From Krasilnikovia cinnamomea (GTDB lineage Bacteria > Actinomycetota > Actinomycetes > Mycobacteriales > Micromonosporaceae), in NCBI RefSeq assembly GCF_004217545.1, contig NZ_SHKY01000001.1:2666001-2730000 (forward strand): a stretch of 64,000 bases of DNA, written 5' to 3'. A program made the translations under genes and the position numbers. Shown here piece by piece: positions 56,535 to 64,000 of this stretch. The number at the start of each line of letters is the position of its first letter. Positions within the stretch are counted from its first letter, which is position 1. Under the pieces are notes generated by a model. It saw only the letters and a list, made by a program, of their open reading frames with translations. It was not told where the DNA came from and did no database searches.

Positions 56535-57005
56535 TCATCGGTTGAAGGTCGCCTGATGATAATTCCGGATGGTGGTGTCGATCTCGTTCCGGTTGGCTGT
56601 GGGTGCATAGAACACGCTCACCGGCTTGATCGCGATGCCGCCTCGCGGCGTGAAGTCGCCGATGACTTTGATGTACCAAGGCTCGATCGCTTCGACCACA
56701 TCCCGCAGTATTTTGGATATGCAGTCCTCGTGGAAGGCGCCGTGGTTGCGGTAGCGGAACAGGTAGAGCTTGAGGCTCTTGCTTTCGATGCCCCGTCGCC
56801 GGGGGACGTAGACGATTTCGATACGGGCGAAGTCGGGTTGCCCCGTCTTGGGACACAGTGAGGTGAACTCGCTGGTGATGAAGCCGACCGCCTGCGTGGC
56901 GGAGCTCTGGTAGTCGAACGTCTCCAGCTGGTTGCTGGCCGGTTCTTCGTAGGTGTAGGAGGTGCTCGCCGCGCCGAGCAGTGTCAGGTTCTTGATGTCG
57001 CTCAT
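56535..57005 (-). CDS. queF: NADPH-dependent preQ0 reductase (7-cyano-7-deazaguanine reductase)
   Basis: 156 residues of the unimodular, FolE-like QueF type. The QueF motif ESKSLKLYLFRYRNH and the catalytic Cys in FTSLCPKTGQPDFA with its Asp are present. It reduces the preQ0 nitrile to the aminomethyl group of preQ1, the base inserted into tRNA by Tgt on the queuosine route. ATG 57005 overlaps the folE stop (ATGA). Confidence 0.93.
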   Translation of the reverse strand: MSDIKNLTLLGAASTSYTYEEPASNQLETFDYQSSATQAVGFITSEFTSLCPKTGQPDFARIEIVYVPRRRGIESKSLKLYLFRYRNHGAFHEDCISKILRDVVEAIEPWYIKVIGDFTPRGGIAIKPVSVFYAPTANRNEIDTTIRNYHQATFNR

Positions 57006-57568
57006 TTTTGTCCTTGTGAGATCAAGCTCAGCAGCTCGCCGCGGGTCCGATTCTGGTCCCGGAATGCTCCGATCACCTCTGAGGTTATGGTCGTGGCCCC
57101 GTAGGCTTTGATGCCGCGCATCTCCATGCACAGATGGCGGGCCTGCAATATCACCGCCACGCCTTTTGGCTCGAGAGCTTCTTGCAAGCGGCTCGCGGTG
57201 GCCATGGTGATGCGTTCCTGGTTCTGGAGGCCTGCCGCATGGAACCGCAGACAACGCGCAAGCTTTGACAGGCCAACGATTCGCCGATCGGGTATGTAGG
57301 CGATCGTTCCCACTCCGAAGAAGGGAACGAGATGGTGTTCGCAGATCGAGTAGAACGGGACGTCACGTTGTACGATCATCTGGTCGTAGTTTTCTTTGCT
57401 GAATGATGTGAAGTCGAATTCTTCCGGCACTAGAAACTGTTCCAGGAACCGTACGTAACGCCTTGGCGTGTCAACGAGACCTTCACGGTCGATGTCATGG
57501 CCGAAGACCTTGAGAAGCTCCCGCAGATGTTCCTCGGCGGCCGCGCGGGCATGGGGATCGAGCATCAC
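57002..57568 (-). CDS. folE: GTP cyclohydrolase I
   Basis: 188 residues. The zinc Cys/His site CEHHLVPFFGVGTIAYIP, GLSKLARCLRFHA, QERITMATASRLQEAL and RHLCMEMRGIKAYGATTIT are all standard. Makes 7,8-dihydroneopterin triphosphate from GTP, the first step toward preQ0 here. GTG 57568 or ATG 57565, both overlapping the queC stop. A dedicated copy for the 7-deazaguanine operon. Confidence 0.94.
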   Translation of the reverse strand: MMLDPHARAAAEEHLRELLKVFGHDIDREGLVDTPRRYVRFLEQFLVPEEFDFTSFSKENYDQMIVQRDVPFYSICEHHLVPFFGVGTIAYIPDRRIVGLSKLARCLRFHAAGLQNQERITMATASRLQEALEPKGVAVILQARHLCMEMRGIKAYGATTITSEVIGAFRDQNRTRGELLSLISQGQK

Positions 57569-58257
57569 GTCAGGGCCTCATTCATCGCCGCCGAAACCTG
57601 GTCCAGAGCGGCGGGCACGGCAACGCCGCCGGCCTCGTCGAGCGCTTCCTGGCGTTCGACACAGGTGCCGCAGGTGCCGCAGTGCTCGTCGCCACCCTTG
57701 TAGCACGACCAGGTGTCGCGATAATCGACGCCGATGGCGTTGCCGATGGCGACGATCTCTGTCTTCGAGATGTGTTTGAACGGCGAGAGCACCCGGATGC
57801 CGCCATACGTGGCCAAGCGGGCCGCGACGTCCAGTGCCTCGACGAAGGCGGGGCGGCAGTCGGGATAGATGGTGTGGTCGCCGGTGTGGTTGGCTATCGC
57901 GACCGCGTCGTAGTGAAGGTTTTCGGCATAGCCGATGGCGACGGCCAGCATGATCATATTTCGGTTGGGCACCACGGTGATCTTCATGGACTCCTCGGCA
58001 TAGTGGCCGTCGGGCACCGCCACGTCCGCATTGGTGAGTGCCGACTCGCTCAGCAGACAGGTGAGGGAATCCAGCGAAACGATCGTGTAGGGAACGCCCA
58101 GATCCGCCGCCATCTTCGAGGCGAATTGGAGCTCCTTCTTGTGTCGCTGCCCGTAGTCGAATCCGATGGTCCGCAACTCGTGCCCGCCACGGCTCAAGTA
58201 CCGCAGCAGGGTGGCGGAATCCATTCCGCCGGAGAAGGTCTGTACAATCCGTGCCAT
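57565..58257 (-). CDS. queC: 7-cyano-7-deazaguanine (preQ0) synthase
   Basis: 230 residues of the adenine nucleotide alpha-hydrolase (PP-loop) type: TFSGGMDSATLL, GFDYGQRHKKEL, VPNRNMIMLAVAIGYAE, and the C-terminal zinc site CYKGGDEHCGTCGTC. Converts 7-carboxy-7-deazaguanine to preQ0 with ATP and ammonia. ATG 58257 follows the queE stop by 2 nt with AAGGGG ahead of it. Confidence 0.95.
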   Translation of the reverse strand: MARIVQTFSGGMDSATLLRYLSRGGHELRTIGFDYGQRHKKELQFASKMAADLGVPYTIVSLDSLTCLLSESALTNADVAVPDGHYAEESMKITVVPNRNMIMLAVAIGYAENLHYDAVAIANHTGDHTIYPDCRPAFVEALDVAARLATYGGIRVLSPFKHISKTEIVAIGNAIGVDYRDTWSCYKGGDEHCGTCGTCVERQEALDEAGGVAVPAALDQVSAAMNEALT

Positions 58258-58259
58258 TA

Positions 58260-59054
58260 CTACACCCCTTGTTTGTCTCCCCAAATCTCAATGTGCAGGC
58301 GGGTCGTCAGGTTGAATCGATGGACCTTGCACAGCTCGGCAAGCCGTGGTAGGCGAGCCCGAATTTCCTCGGGCGTGCGGCCTTCCGGCATGATCCAAAT
58401 CCGGGCGGGCTGAAGGCCCAGATTCGCCGGGCCGACCAGACGCAGTAGGTCCGCCTCGTCCTTTTCGCCGGCGATCACGAACTTGAAAACGGCATTTGGT
58501 AATCCACCGAATCGGCTCAGGGCTGCTGGATTCAACGCTCTACCAGGAGAATTCCGCGCACCGGAGAGTTTGGGTGAGACGTTCCACTGATCGACGAGGA
58601 CTTCCATCCCGGTGCGCCGGCCCAGGATGCTGTACATTCTCGGTTCGATGGTGCCGTTCGTTTCGACCTCGACTATGACACCGGGGTGGGTGGATTTAAG
58701 GTTGACCAGCATCTCGGTCAGCGACTTTTGTTGCAGCATCGGCTCGCCGCCGGTCAACACGATTCGAGTGCTGCCGGTGGACCCGATACGCTCGGCCAGG
58801 TCCGCAGGGGCAATTCGCGTTTGACTCGCGCGGCGTGAATAGAGCTGTCCGTCGGCATGCACGGCGGCCTTGGCCGAGCTGAAGACCCAGGTGTAAGGCG
58901 TGTCGCACCAGCTGCATTCCAGATTGCAGCCGGATGTTCGGACGAACAGGGCGGGTCGGCCGACGCTCGCGCCTTCCCCCTGCACGGTGTAGAAGATCTC
59001 CGGCCCTCCGTCGAGGACAGCTAGGTTCAGTTCAGACTTGGTCGTTACCATCAT
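58260..59054 (-). CDS. queE: 7-carboxy-7-deazaguanine synthase (radical SAM)
   Basis: 264 residues. FYTVQGEG, the cluster motif CNLECSWC (CX3CX2C), the Gly-rich VLTGGEPML and VEVETNGTIEP mark QueE. It turns 6-carboxytetrahydropterin into 7-carboxy-7-deazaguanine using SAM and a 4Fe-4S cluster. ATG 59054 (GGGGAA ahead) overlaps the queD end by 23 nt. Confidence 0.94.
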   Translation of the reverse strand: MMVTTKSELNLAVLDGGPEIFYTVQGEGASVGRPALFVRTSGCNLECSWCDTPYTWVFSSAKAAVHADGQLYSRRASQTRIAPADLAERIGSTGSTRIVLTGGEPMLQQKSLTEMLVNLKSTHPGVIVEVETNGTIEPRMYSILGRRTGMEVLVDQWNVSPKLSGARNSPGRALNPAALSRFGGLPNAVFKFVIAGEKDEADLLRLVGPANLGLQPARIWIMPEGRTPEEIRARLPRLAELCKVHRFNLTTRLHIEIWGDKQGV

Positions 59055-59475
59055 TTCCCCGCACCGTGACATACACCGTGTTGTCCGGACCTTTGTATCC
59101 CTCGGCAAGGGCGACAGTGATGCTCGTACACGGGACTTGCCTGGTATGAAGAACGCCGCTGATGAGCTCTACGATGAACAGGGCAATGTTTTCCGCGGTC
59201 GCCTCTTTGGCGTTCGCGCCGTAATGGTCGTCGAACACCTCGTTGACGTATCGGTGATCGAGTCTCCCACCGATCGCGTCCTTCAGCTCCTTGAAGTCGA
59301 TCGTCATCCCATGGCGGGAATTGTCGATTACCTCCACCCTGATCAGTGCATGGTAGGTGTGCCCGTGCAAACGTGCGCACTTCTTGCTGACCAGATCAAC
59401 CGAATCCGGAAGCTGATGCGCCGCATCGAAGAAGACCGGTGTTGCGAGTTCGAACATCTGCCGGATACTTGCCAT
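59032..59475 (-). CDS. queD: 6-carboxy-5,6,7,8-tetrahydropterin synthase
   Basis: 147 residues. Zinc ligands are in FDAAHQL and LHGHTYHALI, and the catalytic Cys in KKCARLHGH. DFKELKDAIGGRLDHRYVN and TAENIALFIVELI complete the family. Converts dihydroneopterin triphosphate to the carboxy-pterin. ATG 59475 has GGGAGG just ahead. It is the first gene of the operon queD-queE-queC-folE-queF-methyltransferase. Confidence 0.94.
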   Translation of the reverse strand: MASIRQMFELATPVFFDAAHQLPDSVDLVSKKCARLHGHTYHALIRVEVIDNSRHGMTIDFKELKDAIGGRLDHRYVNEVFDDHYGANAKEATAENIALFIVELISGVLHTRQVPCTSITVALAEGYKGPDNTVYVTVRGNDGNDQV

Positions 59476-59904
59476 CGGCCCTCCCTTGCGCCGTACCGTC
59501 ACCGGCGGCGAGAGAAACCCGCGCCAGCATTGATCATGCCATCCATGGAACTGCAACTGCGCAGACAGTATCTGTTCTTCCGGGACAGATCATGATTCGA
59601 TGATCTGGAAGCCGGAAGATCAGAACGGGATTGTTTGAGGCGAATCGCCTGCAATGCATGTCGACGCGCAGCCATAAGTCGGATCGGCGTGACTGCGCCG
59701 ATCGGAAACCTATGTCGCATAGCGTGTGGGGACGACACTGCACCCGCCTCAACGCGAGGCTAGGCGCATACGCACCGTATGCTCGGTAGTCGACGGGCGT
59801 CAAGGTGGCTGGTATGCCAAGGTATTCTCCGGCGTCGCAGCCAACAAGATGATCGCCTCATGCGCACGTCATCGGGTCGGGCCGAGGGTCAAGTTCTAGC
59901 CATT
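59476..59904. other. Spacer upstream of the queD operon
   Basis: About 430 nt, less GC-rich than its surroundings, with no credible gene. It should contain the queD operon promoter. I looked for a preQ1 riboswitch and could not find a convincing fold or conserved core. Confidence 0.4.
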
Positions 59905-60409
59905 AGCCCGGGTGATTCACGGTGATCATCGTTTGGCGGGTCCGATCGGCGTGTGAATAGACGAAAGCGCCGCTCTGGCAGGGGAAACTTGTGATTGCGA
60001 CATCTACAGGTTTCGCTGCCAGGGAGGCACTTCCGGCGTGCAATCTGCGGCGTGGTCGAAGGAACTGCGGGTCACCGCGGACGGGACTGGTGTGGTGTCG
60101 CATGTCGGCACGGCGTTGCTGCGGATGCTCGTGGACGGGGCCGGGCTGACCGGCGCCCTGTCCGCTGCGCTGGCCCGGACCGGCGTGTTCCCGGTTCATG
60201 ACCGGGGCCGGGTTCTGGTCGATTTGGCCGTGATGATCGCCGACGGCGGTAAACGATCTGCGACATCGACGTGCTGCGCCACCAGGGCGAGGTGCTCGGG
60301 CCGGTCGCCTCGAACACCACCGTGTGGTGGGCTCTGGACGAGATCGGCCCTGCCCAGCTACGCCGGATCGCGGTGGCGAGGGCGACCGCCGCCGACCACC
60401 TGGGGCCCG
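59905..60409 (+). pseudogene. IS1380-family transposase remnant
   Basis: From GTG 60038 the frame gives an IS1380-type N-terminus (VSHVGTALLRMLVDGAGL, FPVHDRGRVLVDLAVMIADG). At about 60250 the frame shifts; the next frame continues IC DIDVLRHQGEVLGPVASN then TTVWWALDEIGPAQLRRIA before homology ends near 60400. The left end GGGTGATTCACGGTGATC (around 59911) may be part of a terminal repeat. The catalytic domain is missing, so it is dead. Confidence 0.75.
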
Positions 60410-60622
60410 ATCGGAGGGGTGCGTGTAGCGATCCAGCGTGGTCGAGATCTGCTCATGTCCCATGACGCGGGCGAAGTCGTTCAACGGCATGCCATCCGAC
60501 ACGAGCCACCTGGCGTACGAGTGGACGTATCCGTGGTAGGCGAGCAGCGCAGCGTGCTCGGCGGCGCCGCCCAGCTGCGCCCACGGATCATCGAGGCGAT
60601 CGAGCACGGCATGAAGCGCTGA
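60410..60622 (-). pseudogene. Tyrosine integrase C-terminal remnant
   Basis: The frame reads HSYARWLVSDGMPLNDFARV then MGHEQISTTLDRYTHPSD, the C-terminal end of a phage/AICE integrase with the Tyr kept. The HxxR box is damaged (HGYVHSY instead of HGLRHSY) and everything upstream is gone. It abuts the transposase remnant head to head, a scar of older insertions. Confidence 0.75.
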
Positions 60623-60642
60623 CGGCCGGGGAGGTCGCCCGC

Positions 60643-63111
60643 TCAGGAGCGTTCGAGGCGGCGCGCCAGATAGCGCCCGGTCGCGCTGTCCCCTGCCTCG
60701 GCGATCGTGGCGGGAGGGCCGGTCGCGACGATCCGGCCGCCCGCGTCCCCACCGCCCGGGCCGAGGTCGATGACCCAGTCTGCGCCGGCGATCGTGTCCA
60801 GGTCGTGCTCGACCAGGACGACGGTGTTGCCGGCGTCGACGAGCCGGTGCAGTTGCCGCAGCAGCAGCGCGATGTCCGCGGGGTGCAGCCCCGCGGTCGG
60901 CTCGTCAAGCAGGTAGAGCGCGTGGCCGCGGCGGGCCCGCTGCAACTCGGTGGCGAGCTTGATGCGCTGGGCCTCGCCACCGCTGAGCTCGGTCGCCGGC
61001 TGGCCCAGCCGCAGGTAGCCCAGCCCCACTTCCCGGAGCGTCTCGAGGCTCCGGGAGGCGGCCGGGACGTCGGCGAGGAACTTGGCGGCGTCGTCGACGG
61101 ACATCGCCAGCACGTCGGCGATGTTCTTGCCGCGGTAGGTCACCTCCAGCGTCTCCGCTTGGTACCGCGCGCCGTGGCAGGCCGGGCACGGCGCGTACGT
61201 CCCGGGCAGGAACAGCAGTTCGACCGCGACGAATCCCTCGCCCTGGCAGGTCTCGCACCGCCCCTCCGCGACGTTGAAGGAGAACCGCCCGGCCGCGGAT
61301 CCGCGCGCCTGCGCCTCGTCCGTCGCCGCGTACAGTTTGCGCACCGCGTCGAACATCCCGGTGTAGGTGGCCAGATTGGACCGGGGCGTGCGGCCGATGG
61401 GCCGCTGGTCGACCCGGACCAGCCGGTCGAACGAGTCGAGCCCCGCCGCGTCGCGCACGTCGATGTCGAGCTCCGCCTCGTCGGGCTCGTCGCTCGCCAG
61501 CCCGAGGTGGCCGCGCACGACCTCGGCGAGCACCTGCGTGACCAGCGTCGACTTTCCGGAACCGGACACCCCGGTCACCGCGGTCAGCACCCGCAGCGGC
61601 ACGTCGACGGACACGCCGTGCAGGTTGTGGCGGGAGACGCCGCGCAGGTGCAGCCACCCCTGGGGCGTACGCGGGCGATGGTCGAGCGGCTCGGCACGGC
61701 CGAAGAGGTACCGGCTGGTGGCCGACTCCTCGACCTGTTCGAGGCCGGGGACCGGACCGCTGTACAGCACACGTCCGCCGCTCTCGCCCGCGCCGGGGCC
61801 GATGTCGACCACCCAGTCCGCCCGCCGGACCACGTCCATGTCGTGCTCCACGACGAACAGCGAGTTGCCCGCCGCCTTCAGCCGGTCCAGCACGTCCAGC
61901 AGCGGCTCCGCGTCGGCCGGGTGCAGGCCCACGGAGGGCTCGTCGAGCACGTAGACGACCCCGAACAGCCCTGAACGCAACTGGGTGGCGATACGCAGGC
62001 GCTGCGCCTCGCCGGGCGACAGCGTCGTCGAGCGGCGCCCGAGGCTGAGGTACCCCAGGCCGAGGCCGAGCAGCACCTCGACGCGCGCGACCAGGTCGGC
62101 ACAGAGCCGCACCGCGACCTCGGTCGTCTCCCCGGACCGTGCGGTGGGCGTGGCAGCCCCGGCCCCGGACAACCCCGCGGCGGGCCGCAGGAGCGCCACG
62201 ACGGCGGTGAGGGGCATCGCGTTGACGTCGGCGATGGTGCGGCCGGCGAAGGTCACCGCGAGCGCCTCCGGGCGCAGGCCGCTGCCGTGGCACACCGGGC
62301 AGGGCACGCTCCGGACGAACCGCATCGCCCGCTCGCGCATCCGGTCGCTCTTGGAGTCGGCGAGCACGTGCATAACGTGCCGACGGGCGCTCCAGAACTT
62401 CCCGTAGTAGCCGCTGTCGATGCGGTCAGGCTCGGGCGCGACGAGGACGGACGGCTGCTCGTCGGTGTAGAGCAGCCAGTCCCGGTCCTTCTTCCTGAGC
62501 TTGCGCCACGGTCTGTCGATGTCGATCCCCAGGCCGCTCACGACGCTGCGCAGGTTGGCGCCCTGCCAGGCGCCCGGCCAGGCCGCGATGGCGCCGTCGC
62601 GGATGCTCAGCGACGGGTCCGGGACGAGCAGGTCCTCGGCGACGTCGTGCACGACGCCCAGTCCGTGACACCGTGGGCAGGCGCCGGCCGCGGTGTTGGG
62701 GGAGAACGCCTCGGCCTCCAGCCGCGGTGCGTCCGGCGGGTAGGTCCCGGCGCGCGAGTAGAGCATCCGCAGCAGGTTGGACAGCGTGGTGATGGTGCCG
62801 ACCGTCGACCGCGAACTGGGTGCCCCGCGACGTTGTTGCAGGGCCACGGCCGGGGGCAGGCCGGTGATTTCCTGTACGTGCGGCGCACCGACTTGCTGCA
62901 GCAGCCGGCGGGCGTACGGCGCGACGGACTCGAAGTACCGGCGCTGCGCCTCGGCGTAGAGGGTGCCGAAGGCCAGCGAGGACTTGCCCGAACCGGAGAC
63001 GCCGGTGAAGGCGACCATGGCATCGCGGGGAACGTTGACGTCGACGTTCCGGAGGTTGTTCTCGGCGGCACCCCGGACCCGCACGAAATGGTCGTTAGCG
63101 TCATTTTTCAC
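60643..63111 (-). CDS. Short UvrA-like ABC ATPase (DrrC/UvrA2 type)
   Basis: 822 residues, shorter than UvrA (~950) because the UvrB-binding region is reduced. Two ABC modules: GVSGSGKSSLAFGTLYAEA and GVSGSGKSTLVTQVL Walker A, LSPGEAQRLRIATQL and LSGGEAQRIKLATEL signatures, VLDEPSVGLHP and LLDEPTAGLHP Walker B. Zinc modules CPRCHGLG, CPVCHGSG, CETCQGEG and CPACHGARY are present. Such proteins act in DNA repair or in self-resistance to DNA-binding antibiotics (DrrC). No UvrB is nearby. ATG at 63111. Confidence 0.92.
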   Translation of the reverse strand: MKNDANDHFVRVRGAAENNLRNVDVNVPRDAMVAFTGVSGSGKSSLAFGTLYAEAQRRYFESVAPYARRLLQQVGAPHVQEITGLPPAVALQQRRGAPSSRSTVGTITTLSNLLRMLYSRAGTYPPDAPRLEAEAFSPNTAAGACPRCHGLGVVHDVAEDLLVPDPSLSIRDGAIAAWPGAWQGANLRSVVSGLGIDIDRPWRKLRKKDRDWLLYTDEQPSVLVAPEPDRIDSGYYGKFWSARRHVMHVLADSKSDRMRERAMRFVRSVPCPVCHGSGLRPEALAVTFAGRTIADVNAMPLTAVVALLRPAAGLSGAGAATPTARSGETTEVAVRLCADLVARVEVLLGLGLGYLSLGRRSTTLSPGEAQRLRIATQLRSGLFGVVYVLDEPSVGLHPADAEPLLDVLDRLKAAGNSLFVVEHDMDVVRRADWVVDIGPGAGESGGRVLYSGPVPGLEQVEESATSRYLFGRAEPLDHRPRTPQGWLHLRGVSRHNLHGVSVDVPLRVLTAVTGVSGSGKSTLVTQVLAEVVRGHLGLASDEPDEAELDIDVRDAAGLDSFDRLVRVDQRPIGRTPRSNLATYTGMFDAVRKLYAATDEAQARGSAAGRFSFNVAEGRCETCQGEGFVAVELLFLPGTYAPCPACHGARYQAETLEVTYRGKNIADVLAMSVDDAAKFLADVPAASRSLETLREVGLGYLRLGQPATELSGGEAQRIKLATELQRARRGHALYLLDEPTAGLHPADIALLLRQLHRLVDAGNTVVLVEHDLDTIAGADWVIDLGPGGGDAGGRIVATGPPATIAEAGDSATGRYLARRLERS

Positions 63112-63307
63112 CAGGTCTGCTTACCCTGTTCCGCGGCGCCGAATCATCGCGTCAGCCCTGCTGGATCAGCCAGGCCCCGCCGATCCCGCCAAGCGCGGCC
63201 AGCAGGAACAGCACAGCGAGCGGACGACGGTCACGCCCGGCGCCGTACCCGGACGTGACCCGCCGCGATGGTCACGACGTGCTGTGGTTCCTAGCCTTCG
63301 GGGATCG
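63112..63307. other. Spacer between lectin-like and UvrA-like genes
   Basis: About 195 nt. A leftward frame near 63165-63260 encodes a membrane-helix-like stretch (PLAVLFLLAALGGIGGAWL) but has no start codon, so it is not called a gene. Otherwise nothing is seen. Confidence 0.3.
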
Positions 63308-64000
63308 TCACGGTACAAATGAGCAGGTCCTGAACAGTCCGAACTGCGCTCCCGGGGGGAGGTTGGTTGAGGCCACGGTCCAGCCGCCGAAGGCGTTGGC
63401 CGTCGCCTCGGGGTTGTTCGCCGACGTGAACGCCTGGATCTGGTCGACGACGATCCAGCCCGACCAGGTCGCGCCGCCGTCGAAGGACGAGTTGCGCCAG
63501 ATGGGACGGCTGCCTGTACGGTCTTCACCACCTCGGACGAACGCCACCAGCTCGCCCGAGCTGGTCACCGCGGCTCCCGGTTCGGAGACCGCGCCGTTCG
63601 GCGGTGCCCCCAGGGGGTAGTACGAGCCCCACGACGAGCCGTTGTACGAAATTCCGTACACTTTGGAGTCGAGTCCCCGCACGAATACGTCGATCCCCGG
63701 CCCGCGCTTCACCGCCACCGGATCGACTGCGAACCGGCCACCGAGTCCGACCCAGCCGCTCCAGGTGGACCCGATCCGCTCCACGTAGTAGAGGTCGTTG
63801 GCTTGGCCGCGGGTGAACACGCCGACGTGTCCCGGCCCGGTGGAGACGGCGATCGGGGAGGACGTGAGCACGCCGCCGAGACTGGTGTGCGGCCCCCAGA
63901 CGCCATTCACGTACTCCAGGTACCACAGCTGCTTGTTGGTGCCCCGATAGAAGGCGATGAGGTGCCCGGGCCGGGTCGACACCAGCTCCGGGTTCCAGGT
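63308..64000 (-). CDS. Beta-propeller lectin/sialidase-like protein, 3' part (start outside window)
   Basis: The frame runs to the window edge, so the N-terminus is missing. At least four ~45-50-residue blades repeat the pattern GPGHVGVFTRGQAND then LYYVERIGSTWSGWVGLGG, ending in VFVRGLDSKVYGISYNGSSW and a variable last blade (WRNSSFDGGATWSGWI). This resembles PLL-like or fungal fucose-lectin propellers, often secreted sugar-binding proteins. No catalytic residues can be assigned. Confidence 0.75.
   Translation of the reverse strand, partial: TWNPELVSTRPGHLIAFYRGTNKQLWYLEYVNGVWGPHTSLGGVLTSSPIAVSTGPGHVGVFTRGQANDLYYVERIGSTWSGWVGLGGRFAVDPVAVKRGPGIDVFVRGLDSKVYGISYNGSSWGSYYPLGAPPNGAVSEPGAAVTSSGELVAFVRGGEDRTGSRPIWRNSSFDGGATWSGWIVVDQIQAFTSANNPEATANAFGGWTVASTNLPPGAQFGLFRTCSFVP

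Noticed and set aside
59476..59700. preQ1 riboswitch ahead of the queD operon
   Set aside because: No convincing preQ1 aptamer core or pseudoknot could be seen by eye.

Overview
The DNA is very GC-rich (roughly 70% by eye), uses many GTG starts and has long open antisense frames, as expected of an actinomycete. From 1 to 26.4 kb the gene order follows the Mycobacterium tuberculosis block Rv3671c-Rv3682: MarP protease, Nudix CoA hydrolase, TlpA-like thioredoxin, endonuclease III, Crp, metallo-beta-lactamase-fold hydrolase, RidA, DUF4177 protein, paired Get3-like ATPases, WhiB4 and PonA2. A type VII secretion ATPase end and a mycosin lie at the left edge. This order, the SEC-exported RHS giant and the pSAM2-like element suggest Micromonosporaceae (Actinoplanes or Micromonospora relatives). 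That is inference from style and synteny, not a database match.

Core chromosome, 1-26.4 kb: type VII secretion end (EccC, MycP); envelope, redox and repair genes; crp; an acyl-CoA carboxylase-like pair whose key catalytic residues are altered; a Ser/Thr kinase and a 1214-residue cyclase/ATPase/TPR regulator; then the RidA to PonA2 block, YqeY, a metallophosphoesterase and tRNA-Pro(CGG).

Integrated element, 26,518-55,099: a 28.5-kb actinomycete integrative and conjugative element (AICE) sits in the 3' half of tRNA-Pro, bounded by a perfect 47-bp direct repeat. Its minus-strand backbone (36.8 to 26.7 kb) encodes small DNA-binding proteins, a membrane protein, SSB, a stand-alone P-loop fragment, an FtsK/TraSA-type translocase, several AICE hypotheticals, a DUF2637 protein, an HUH rolling-circle replication initiator, an excisionase-like protein, and a tyrosine integrase with a LacI-type helix-turn-helix inside its catalytic domain. 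The cargo (37-54.6 kb) holds an XRE/TPR regulator with a GNAT acetyltransferase, and a polymorphic-toxin locus. That locus contains a 3597-residue exported RHS/YD-repeat protein ending in a HINT domain and a C-terminal toxin, its likely immunity gene, and downstream displaced cassettes: an HNH toxin tip still carrying the last residues of a HINT domain, a frameshifted SUKH immunity gene, and a further orphan ORF. Upstream lie a BMP-like membrane protein and a lipoprotein. The right end carries structured non-coding DNA, including a duplicated hairpin plus GACCCGGG module, a perfect 21-bp inverted repeat, and integrase arm-type repeats matching those at the left end.

Right flank, 55.1-64 kb: the displaced tRNA-Pro terminator, two translationally coupled mini-ORFs, a 7-deazaguanine operon (queD-queE-queC-folE-queF followed by a SAM methyltransferase), a scar of IS1380-type transposase and integrase fragments, a short UvrA-like ABC ATPase, and a beta-propeller lectin-like gene cut by the window edge.

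The most notable system is the AICE-borne RHS toxin-immunity island with its row of displaced toxin/immunity cassettes. A mobile element appears to carry a contact-dependent competition locus whose toxin tip can be swapped by recombination across the HINT 3' end.
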